Positions 57,387 to 64,000 of a stretch of 64,000 bases of DNA are shown here, in pieces (within the stretch, counting starts at the first letter, position 1; the number at the start of each line of letters is the position of its first letter). A model generated the notes under the pieces. The model was not told the DNA's origin. It searched no databases and saw only the letters and a list, made by a program, of their open reading frames with translations. Source of the DNA: Rhodocyclales bacterium (GTDB taxonomy: Bacteria > Pseudomonadota > Gammaproteobacteria > Burkholderiales > Rhodocyclaceae); the NCBI GenBank assembly GCA_026399435.1, contig JAPLQX010000035.1, positions 21,594 through 85,593 on the forward strand, written 5' to 3'. The position numbers and the translations under genes are program-made.

Positions 57387-59344
57387 TGAGCTTCGGCAAG
57401 ATCCTCATCGCCAACCGCGGAGAGATCGCCTGCCGCGTCATTCGCACCGCGCGCGCACTGGGTTACCGCACGGTGGCCGTGCATTCGACGGTCGATGCCG
57501 AGGCGCCGCACGTGATGCTGGCCGACGAGGCGGTGCCGATCGGCGCCGCCCCCGCGGCCGAGTCCTACTTGCGCGTCGAGGTCCTGCTCGAAGCCGCGCG
57601 CCGCACCGGCGCCGATGCCATACACCCCGGCTACGGCTTCCTTTCCGAGAGCGCCGGCTTCGCCCGTGCCTGCGCAACGGCCGGGCTGGTCTTCATCGGC
57701 CCGCCGGCCGAGGCGATCGAGGTCATGGGCGACAAGGCGGTCGCCAAGCGGCGCATGATCGCCGCCGGCGTGCCGACCGCACCCGGCTATCTCGATGCGC
57801 AGCAGGATGACGAGCGATTGGTCGCGGAAGCCGAAAAGCTCGGCTACCCGCTGCTGGTCAAGGCCGTCGCCGGCGGCGGGGGCCGTGGCATGCGCCTGGT
57901 ACATGCCGTAGGCGAACTGCGCGAGGCCATCGCCGGCGCGCGGCGCGAGGTGCAATCCGCCTTCGGCAACGACACGCTGATGCTCGAGCGGCTGATCGAA
58001 CGCAGCCGCCACATCGAGATCCAGGTCTTCGCCGACGCTCACGGCAAGGCCGTGCATCTGGGCGAGCGCGACTGCACGGCGCAGCGGCGGCGGCAGAAGG
58101 TCGTCGAAGAAGCGCCCTCGCCCGTGGTCAGCCCGGCGATGCGCGAGGCCATGGGCCGCGATGCCGTGGCCGCGGCGCTGGCAGTCGGCTACCGCGGCGC
58201 CGGCACAGTCGAATTCATCGTCGACCAGAATCTCAAGCATTACTTCCTGGAAATGAACACGCGCCTGCAAGTCGAGCATCCGGTAACCGAAATGATTACC
58301 GGCCTCGATCTCGTCGAGTGGCAGCTGCGCGTCGCGGCCGGCGAACCGCTGCCGCTGACGCAGGAGCAGGTGCAGTTCAGCGGCCACGCCATCGAGGCGC
58401 GGCTCTATGCGGAAGATCCATATTCACCAGGGGCGGGTTTCGCCCCGCAGACCGGCACGGTGCTGCACTGGCGCCCCGCCGCGGCCACGGCACAGCCCGG
58501 CATCCGCATCGACGCCGGAGTCATTGAAGGTGGCACGGTTACGCCATGGTACGACCCGCTGCTGGCCAAAGTGATCGCTCACGGCCGCGACCGCGACGAT
58601 GCGATCCGGCGCCTCATGGCCGCGCTGGAGGATGCGCCACTGCTGGGCCTCGCAAACAACGCGCGCTTCCTGCGCGACCTGGTCGACCACCCGGACTTTC
58701 GCGCCGCAAGCATGCACACGGCGCTGCTCGACCAGTGGGCGGCAGACGGCGAAGCGCTGCTGCAACGCCCAGAGCCGGACAACGAACTCTGGTGCATGGC
58801 AGCCGCAGTCGCCGTCGGTCGTGGCGCGCGGCCGGCCAGCGTGGCCGGCTTCGATCTCAGCCTGGAATGCGGCGCCACGAAGCGTACGTTGCGCGTCGAA
58901 CTCGGCGCCGGCAGCGTGCATGTCGATCTGGGCGCAACGCGTCACGAAGTCGACCTCGGCAGCGAGAACGCGGGTTGGCTGGACTACCGCTTCGACGGCA
59001 TCCGCCGCCGCATCGCACTGGTTCGTGACGACGGCCGCCTGCACTTCTCGCGCGCCGCGGCGGGCTTCGTCTTCGCCGAGGTCTCGCCCTTCCCCGCCGT
59101 CGATGCCGCACACGATGCGAGCCGCGTGCGCTCGCCGGTGGCCGGCACCGTGACCCAAGTGCTGGTAGTCGAAGGCGAACTGGTGGCGGCAGGCCAGACC
59201 GTGGCCTGCGTCGAAGCCATGAAGATGGAAATGAAGCTGGTCGCCACGGTGGCCAGCTGCGTCGCCACCGTGCGCATCAGTATCGGCGACCAGGTCGCAT
59301 CCGGCGCCGTGCTGGTCGAACTCGAATACGACAAGGAGGCATGA
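57386..59344 (+). CDS. acyl-CoA carboxylase biotin carboxylase/BCCP (alpha) subunit, AtuF/LiuD-like
   Basis: 652 residues from ATG 57386. Biotin carboxylase (1-450): KILIANRGEIACRVIRTAR, ATP loop AVAGGGGRGMR, EMNTRLQVEHPVTE. A middle BT domain follows, and a C-terminal biotinyl domain with EAMKMEM, Lys613 being biotinylated. ATP- and bicarbonate-dependent. With the beta subunit it forms a 3-methylcrotonyl- or geranyl-CoA-type carboxylase. Confidence 0.9.
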   Translation: MSFGKILIANRGEIACRVIRTARALGYRTVAVHSTVDAEAPHVMLADEAVPIGAAPAAESYLRVEVLLEAARRTGADAIHPGYGFLSESAGFARACATAGLVFIGPPAEAIEVMGDKAVAKRRMIAAGVPTAPGYLDAQQDDERLVAEAEKLGYPLLVKAVAGGGGRGMRLVHAVGELREAIAGARREVQSAFGNDTLMLERLIERSRHIEIQVFADAHGKAVHLGERDCTAQRRRQKVVEEAPSPVVSPAMREAMGRDAVAAALAVGYRGAGTVEFIVDQNLKHYFLEMNTRLQVEHPVTEMITGLDLVEWQLRVAAGEPLPLTQEQVQFSGHAIEARLYAEDPYSPGAGFAPQTGTVLHWRPAAATAQPGIRIDAGVIEGGTVTPWYDPLLAKVIAHGRDRDDAIRRLMAALEDAPLLGLANNARFLRDLVDHPDFRAASMHTALLDQWAADGEALLQRPEPDNELWCMAAAVAVGRGARPASVAGFDLSLECGATKRTLRVELGAGSVHVDLGATRHEVDLGSENAGWLDYRFDGIRRRIALVRDDGRLHFSRAAAGFVFAEVSPFPAVDAAHDASRVRSPVAGTVTQVLVVEGELVAAGQTVACVEAMKMEMKLVATVASCVATVRISIGDQVASGAVLVELEYDKEA

Positions 59345-59345
59345 G

Positions 59346-60218
59346 ATGCCAGACACGATGAACAGGGCGATCCTCACCTGCGCGCTGACCGGCGTACTGA
59401 CCGATCCCTCGCAGTACCCGGTGCCCGTGACGCCGGCGCAAATGGCCGCCGAGGCGCGCGACGCTTTCAACGCCGGCGCCAGCATCATGCACGTGCATCT
59501 GCGCCGCCAGGAGCCCGGCATGGGCCATTTGCCGTCGTGGGAGCCCGAGGTCGCGGCCGAGATCGTCGACGCCATCCGCGCCGCCTGCCCCGGTGTCATC
59601 ATCAACCTGACCACCGGCGTGATCGGCAAGGACATCTCGGGCCCGGCCGCCTGCATCCGCCGCGTCAAGCCCGAAATCGCCGCCTGCAACGCCGGCACGC
59701 TGAACTACCTGAAAATCCGCGAGGACGGCCGCTGGGCCTGGCCGCCAATGGTGTTCGACAATCCCGTGGAGAAGGTCAAGGCCTTCCTCGACGTCATGGC
59801 CGAGACCGGCACCCTGCCCGAGTTCGAGTGCTTCGACGTCGGCATCGCGCGTTCGGTGGCGATGTTCCGCAAGGCCGGCATGACGAAGCATGTCGATTAC
59901 AACTTCGTCATGGGCGTGGCCTCGGGCATGCCGGCCGATGGCGACCTGCTGCCGCTGCTGCTGCGCTGGATCGAACCGGGCGCGCCGTGGCAGACGACGC
60001 TGATCGGTCGCGCCGAGATATGGCCGGTGCACCAGCGCACCGCCGAGCTCGGCGGCATGTTGCGCACCGGCCTCGAAGATACCTTCTACCTGCCGGACGG
60101 TTCGCGCGCGCCGGGCAACGGCGCCCTGATCGAGGCACTCGTCGCCTGCGCGCGCCGCGCCGGGCGCGAGGTCGCCAGCGCCGCCGAGACGCGCGCCGCA
60201 CTCGGGCTTGGCGCCTGA
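59346..60218 (+). CDS. beta-keto acid cleavage enzyme (BKACE, DUF849)
   Basis: 290 residues. The barrel starts RAILTCALTGVLTD; zinc ligands H49 and H51 lie in SIMHVHLRRQE, followed by VIINLTTGV and EFECFDVG. BKACE enzymes condense a 3-keto acid with acetyl-CoA to give acetoacetate and a shorter acyl-CoA. No HMG-CoA-lyase-like or AtuA-like gene is in the island, so this may do the C-C cleavage. The true substrate is unknown. Confidence 0.85.
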   Translation: MPDTMNRAILTCALTGVLTDPSQYPVPVTPAQMAAEARDAFNAGASIMHVHLRRQEPGMGHLPSWEPEVAAEIVDAIRAACPGVIINLTTGVIGKDISGPAACIRRVKPEIAACNAGTLNYLKIREDGRWAWPPMVFDNPVEKVKAFLDVMAETGTLPEFECFDVGIARSVAMFRKAGMTKHVDYNFVMGVASGMPADGDLLPLLLRWIEPGAPWQTTLIGRAEIWPVHQRTAELGGMLRTGLEDTFYLPDGSRAPGNGALIEALVACARRAGREVASAAETRAALGLGA

Positions 60219-60219
60219 C

Positions 60220-62007
60220 ATGGCGCCGGCCACCGAGACAGGTTTCATCTCCATCCCGGCCCGCTTCCTCGCCAACGCACAACGCCTCGGCTTGGCCACC
60301 GCCTACCAGGTGTGCAGCGATGCCGGCTGGCAGCCAACCAGCTGGACGGACTACGCGAACACCGTGCAGACCGCCGCGCGGGCACTGATCGCGCTGGGCA
60401 TCCGCCCCGGAGACAACATCTGCATCCTCGGCTTCAACCGGCCCGAGTGGTCGACCATGGCGCTCGCCGCGATGATGGTCGGCGCCCGCACTGCAGGCAT
60501 CTACTGGACCAGCGCGCCCGAGGAAGTCGGCTACATCGTCGAGCACGCGCGATGCCCGCTGATCCTGGTCGAGGACAGGAACCAGTTGGCGAAACTCGGC
60601 GTCCTCCCGGCCGCATTGCGCCATGTCGTGCTGATGCGCGGCACGCCGGCATCCGGTCCGCTGCAGCTGGACTGGGACGACTTCCTCGCGCGCGCCAAGG
60701 CCGCCCTGCCCGGCGAAGTGACGCGCCGCATGGAAGCCATCACACCCGAGGATATCGGCAGCATGATCTACACCTCGGGCACCACCGGCCACCCCAAGGC
60801 GGTGATGCTGAGCCACGCCAGTCTGGCCTGGGTCGGCGGCACGCTGCGCAACGCGCTCGGCGCCGACGAGAGGGATCGCGTGATCTCCTACCTGCCCCTG
60901 GCCCACATCGCCGAGCAGATGGTGACTATCCACGCCCAGGCCGTGATCGGCTACGAGGTGCATTACGCACGCAGCCTCGACCAGCTTGGCAACCATCTCA
61001 AGGAAGTGCGGCCGACCATCTTTTTCGGCGTGCCGCGCGTCTGGGAACGCATGCAGAAGGCCATCGAGGAGAAGCTCGGCGCCGCCACCGGGACCAAGGC
61101 GAAACTGGTCAAGTGGGCGATGACTGCGGCCCGCGACTGGCATGCGACGCAGCGCGCCGGCGGACAGCCGGGGCCGGCGGCCAATGCGGCGCGCGCGCTG
61201 GCCCGCACCCTGGTCCTGAACAAGGTGCGCCAAGCCCTAGGCTTCGATGCCGCGCGCTGGGTGTATTCGGGTGCGGCGCCAATCTCGCCAGCCACGCTGT
61301 CCTTCTTCGCCGGTCTCGATCTCTCGATCCGCGAGGTCTATGGCCTGTCCGAAACCTGCGGCCCAACCACGCTCGGCATCGCCGCGTCGACCCCGTTCGG
61401 CTCGGTCGGCCAGGCGATTCCCGGCATCGAACTGAACGTCGCCGAAGACGGCGAACTCATGGTGCGCGGCCCCAACATCTTCGCCGGATATGCCGGCCGC
61501 CCCGAGGACACCGCCGCCGTGCTCGCCGACAACTGGCTGGCCACCGGCGACCTGGCGAGCCTCGACGAGCAGGGCAACCTGTTCATCACCGGGCGCAAGA
61601 AGGATCTGCTGATCACCTCGGGCGGCAAGAACATCTCGCCGGCCAACATCGAGGCTGACCTGATGAACATTCCGCTCATCGAGCACGCCATCGCCTGCGG
61701 CGAGGGGCGCAACTATGTGGCGGCCCTGATCACGCTGTCGGAAGAAGCGCTGGCCGATTTCGCCGCGTGCCGCGGGCTGTCCAACAACAGGCTGCGCCAG
61801 CACCCCGAGATGCTGAAGTACCTGCAGGAGGAAATCGACCGCGTCAATGCGCGCCATTTCCGTGCGTCCTGGGTGCGGCGCTTCACGGTGCTCGACGCCC
61901 CCCTGTCGATCGAAGGCGGCGACCTCACGCCAACGCTGAAGATCCGTCGTCAGCGTGTGCTGGCCCGCCACCAGAAAATCATTGATCGTATGTACGAGGA
62001 AACCTGA
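60220..62007 (+). CDS. AMP-forming long-chain acyl-CoA synthetase
   Basis: 595 residues from ATG 60220, 1 bp after the BKACE stop. The P-loop is IYTSGTTGHPKAVMLSH (about 183-199), with VYGLSETCGPTT, TGDLASLDEQGNLFITGRKKD and the closing lysine region TPTLKIRRQRV. It would activate the acid that enters the island, in the place of atuH. The family cannot tell fatty from terpenoid or steroid side-chain acids. Confidence 0.88.
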   Translation: MAPATETGFISIPARFLANAQRLGLATAYQVCSDAGWQPTSWTDYANTVQTAARALIALGIRPGDNICILGFNRPEWSTMALAAMMVGARTAGIYWTSAPEEVGYIVEHARCPLILVEDRNQLAKLGVLPAALRHVVLMRGTPASGPLQLDWDDFLARAKAALPGEVTRRMEAITPEDIGSMIYTSGTTGHPKAVMLSHASLAWVGGTLRNALGADERDRVISYLPLAHIAEQMVTIHAQAVIGYEVHYARSLDQLGNHLKEVRPTIFFGVPRVWERMQKAIEEKLGAATGTKAKLVKWAMTAARDWHATQRAGGQPGPAANAARALARTLVLNKVRQALGFDAARWVYSGAAPISPATLSFFAGLDLSIREVYGLSETCGPTTLGIAASTPFGSVGQAIPGIELNVAEDGELMVRGPNIFAGYAGRPEDTAAVLADNWLATGDLASLDEQGNLFITGRKKDLLITSGGKNISPANIEADLMNIPLIEHAIACGEGRNYVAALITLSEEALADFAACRGLSNNRLRQHPEMLKYLQEEIDRVNARHFRASWVRRFTVLDAPLSIEGGDLTPTLKIRRQRVLARHQKIIDRMYEET

Positions 62008-62043
62008 TCCACCGGCGGCGGGCAGCGTGCTATCTTTATCGCC

Positions 62044-62712
62044 ATGCAAGTCATCCGCTCCGTCACCATCGATCTCGATGGCACCCTGCTCGACACCGTC
62101 CCCGACCTCGCCGCGGCCGCGAACGGCATGATGCGCGAACTGGGCCGGCCCGAATTCCCGCTGGATGTCGTCGCCTCCTTCGTCGGCCGCGGCATTCCGA
62201 AGCTCGTGGAACGCTGCCTGCCGGACCTCGACGCGGCCGCGGTGACGCAGGCACAGGACATCTTCCGTCGCCATTACGCGATCGAGAACGGCCGCCGCTC
62301 GACCCTCTTCCCCGGCGTGCTGGAAGGCCTGCAGGCCTTCCGTGCGGCTGGGTTGCAGATGGCCGTGATCACCAACAAGGCGGCCGCCTTCACCGAACCG
62401 CTGCTGCTCGCCACCGAGCTTGCGCCGTGGTTCGGCTTCGCCGTCTCGGGCGACAGCCTGCCGGAAAAGAAGCCGCACCCGCTGCCGCTGCTGCACGCCT
62501 GCGAGCGCATGGGCACCCGTCCCGCAGAGAACCTGCACATCGGCGATTCGCGCCACGATGCGGCCGCGGCGCGCGCCGCCGGCTGCCCGGTGTTCATCGT
62601 GCCCTACGGCTACAACGAGGGCGATGACGTGCAAGAAATCGACTGCGATGCTATAGTCGCGTCGCTGGCAGAAGCCGCCACGCGCATTTCGAATACAGGA
62701 AAAGTCGCTTGA
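62044..62712 (+). CDS. gph: phosphoglycolate phosphatase
   Basis: 222 residues, HAD fold. DLDGTLLDTVPDLAAAANGMM is the Gph signature, with ITNKAA, EKKPHPLPL and IGDSRHDAAAARAAG. It removes 2-phosphoglycolate. In relatives it follows rpe and precedes trpE; the latter holds here. Confidence 0.93.
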   Translation: MQVIRSVTIDLDGTLLDTVPDLAAAANGMMRELGRPEFPLDVVASFVGRGIPKLVERCLPDLDAAAVTQAQDIFRRHYAIENGRRSTLFPGVLEGLQAFRAAGLQMAVITNKAAAFTEPLLLATELAPWFGFAVSGDSLPEKKPHPLPLLHACERMGTRPAENLHIGDSRHDAAAARAAGCPVFIVPYGYNEGDDVQEIDCDAIVASLAEAATRISNTGKVA

Positions 62713-62714
62713 CC

Positions 62715-62786
62715 ATGCTCCACCGCAACCTGCAAATGACAAGGAAACACGCCCTCGGGGCGGAGGCCTGGCCCTGGCGGGCCTGA
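62715..62786 (+). promoter_or_regulatory. candidate trp leader peptide
   Basis: Two bases after the gph stop an ATG opens a 23-codon frame; a second in-frame ATG at 62736 gives MTRKHALGAEAWPWRA. Trp codons stand at 62769 and 62775, just before the stop at 62784, and trpE starts 95 bp on. This is the layout of a transcription-attenuation leader. Three GCGCC boxes downstream could make rival stems, but no clear terminator with a T run is seen. Confidence 0.45.
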
Positions 62787-62881
62787 ACCTGTTGCGCCTT
62801 TGAGCGCCTGATTTCCGAAGCGCCGGAGCTGACCAGCCCGCGCACCTGTCCTTGCAGCACCCGTACCAGTGGAGTTTCACC

Positions 62882-64000
62882 ATGACCGAATCAGAATTCA
62901 ACCGCCTTGCGGCGGAGGGCTATAACCGCATCCCGGTAACGCTCGAAACCTTCGCCGACCTCGACACCCCGCTGTCGATCTACCTCAAGCTGGCCAACGA
63001 TCCCTACTCCTACCTGCTCGAATCGGTGCAGGGCGGCGAACGCTTCGGTCGCTATTCCTTCATCGGGCTCGCTGCCAGCACCCGCATCGCGGTGATCGAC
63101 GGCGCGATCATGCTGCTCAGCGGCAACCGCGTTGCCGAGCGGCGCGATCACACCAACCCGATGAGCTACATCAGCGAGTTCATGGCCCGCTTCAAGGTAC
63201 CCGACCTGCCGGGCCTGCCGCGTTTCTGCGGCGGCCTCGTCGGCGCCTTCGGCTACGACACGGTGCGCTACATCGAAACCAAACTGGCGCGCGACAAAAG
63301 TCCCGATCCGCTCGGCGTGCCGGACATCCTGCTGCTGCTGTCCGAGGAAATCGCGATTGTCGACAATCTCTCGGGCAAGCTGACGCTGGTGGTCTACGCC
63401 GAGCCCGGCTTCCCCGGCGCCTGGAAGCAGACGCAGGCAAGGCTCAAGGAACTGCTGGCGAAACTGCGCGCGCCGGTGGCGATTCCGCCCGAAACTCAGG
63501 CCAGCTCAGCGCCGGCGGTTTCCGAATTCGGCGAGGAGGCCTTCAAGGCCGCCGTGCGCCGCGCCAAGCAATACATCGTCGATGGCGACATCATGCAGGT
63601 GGTGCTGTCGCAGCGCATGAGCAAGCCCTTCGCCGCCAGCCCGCTGGCGCTGTATCGAGCCTTGCGCACGCTGAACCCCTCGCCCTACATGTTCTATTTC
63701 AACTTCGACGATTTCCACGTCGTCGGCGCCTCGCCGGAAATCCTGGTGCGCCTCGAACACGAAGAAGGCGAGAAGCGCGTCACGGTGCGCCCCATCGCCG
63801 GCACGCGCAAGCGCGGCGCCACTGCGGCGGAAGACGAGGCGCTGGCCGCCGACCTGCTGGCCGATCCGAAGGAGCGCGCCGAGCACCTGATGCTGCTCGA
63901 CCTCGGTCGCAACGACATCGGCCGCGTCGCCAAGACGGGCACGGTCAAAGTCACCGACCGGTTCATCATCGAACGTTACTCGCATGTAATGCACATCGTC
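62882..64000 (+). CDS. trpE: anthranilate synthase component I, 5' part
   Basis: 373 codons from ATG 62882 (GGAG upstream), open at the window end. The tryptophan feedback site shows as YLLESVQGGERFGRYSFIG. The chorismate-binding core begins with GDIMQVVLSQRMS and reaches SPEILVRLE, RPIAGTRKRG and HLMLLDLGRNDIGRVA. It makes anthranilate from chorismate with TrpG ammonia. Confidence 0.96.
   Translation, partial: MTESEFNRLAAEGYNRIPVTLETFADLDTPLSIYLKLANDPYSYLLESVQGGERFGRYSFIGLAASTRIAVIDGAIMLLSGNRVAERRDHTNPMSYISEFMARFKVPDLPGLPRFCGGLVGAFGYDTVRYIETKLARDKSPDPLGVPDILLLLSEEIAIVDNLSGKLTLVVYAEPGFPGAWKQTQARLKELLAKLRAPVAIPPETQASSAPAVSEFGEEAFKAAVRRAKQYIVDGDIMQVVLSQRMSKPFAASPLALYRALRTLNPSPYMFYFNFDDFHVVGASPEILVRLEHEEGEKRVTVRPIAGTRKRGATAAEDEALAADLLADPKERAEHLMLLDLGRNDIGRVAKTGTVKVTDRFIIERYSHVMHIV

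Noticed and set aside
61237..62901. 554-codon minus-strand open frame over ligase and gph
   Set aside because: Runs across two coding genes and their gap; no start signal or motif.

Overview
The window looks like chromosome of a GC-rich betaproteobacterium, most likely a Rhodocyclales-type organism (Thauera/Azoarcus/Sulfuritalea/Sterolibacterium neighbourhood). This rests on gene order and gene content, not on rRNA: mlaFEDACB - ABC pair - ibaG - murA - hisGD...BHAFIE - hinT - tatABC is the usual betaproteobacterial block, rpe/gph/trpE is a second one, and a three-gene KorABC-type 2-oxoacid oxidoreductase is typical of anaerobic aromatic degraders. No rRNA, tRNA or CRISPR array was seen, and no gene-free stretch exceeds about 215 bases.

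Layout. 1-6.6 kb: the 5' part of a maleylacetoacetate/maleylpyruvate isomerase (maiA-like), an opposite-strand FimV-like membrane protein, then a five-gene catabolic operon on the minus strand (MBL-fold protein, FAD monooxygenase, DUF2783 protein, VOC dioxygenase-like protein, FAH-family hydrolase). 6.6-10.3 kb: an ankyrin/TPR periplasmic protein, a TonB-like protein, Nif3 and a DegS-type protease; a perfect 22-bp stem separates tonB-like and nif3. 10.4-15 kb: KorB, KorA and a KorC-like flavoprotein/ferredoxin, facing a CbbY-type phosphatase across a perfect palindrome. 16-29 kb: tat and his genes and murA. Here hisC is inverted and a two-gene restriction-modification cassette of visibly lower GC sits between hisD and hisC. 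29-34.9 kb: ibaG, an ABC exporter and the whole Mla phospholipid transport operon. 35-50 kb: a sigma54-type response regulator and an MSHA-like type IV pilus biogenesis operon ending in two prepilin-like proteins that share a module, one of them large and perhaps lectin-like. 50-52 kb: galE and rpe. 52-62 kb: an Atu/Liu-like island (MerR regulator, SCP2 protein, SDR, biotin-dependent acyl-CoA carboxylase, acyl-CoA dehydrogenase, hydratase, BKACE, acyl-CoA ligase) that separates rpe from gph and trpE. 62-64 kb: gph, a candidate trp leader peptide and the 5' part of trpE.

How the parts work together. The housekeeping blocks handle the outer membrane (Mla), protein export (Tat), and histidine and tryptophan synthesis. 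The accessory parts are catabolic: an oxygen-dependent ring hydroxylation/cleavage operon, a branched acyl-CoA carboxylation route with BKACE where a lyase would be expected, and a 2-oxoacid:NADP/ferredoxin electron supply. The items most worth a second look are the R-M cassette with the hisC inversion, the hybrid Atu-like island with its operator, the degenerate MBL protein and its operon, the two-pilin module, and the trp leader. All functions are read from sequence motifs and remembered families; no database search was run.
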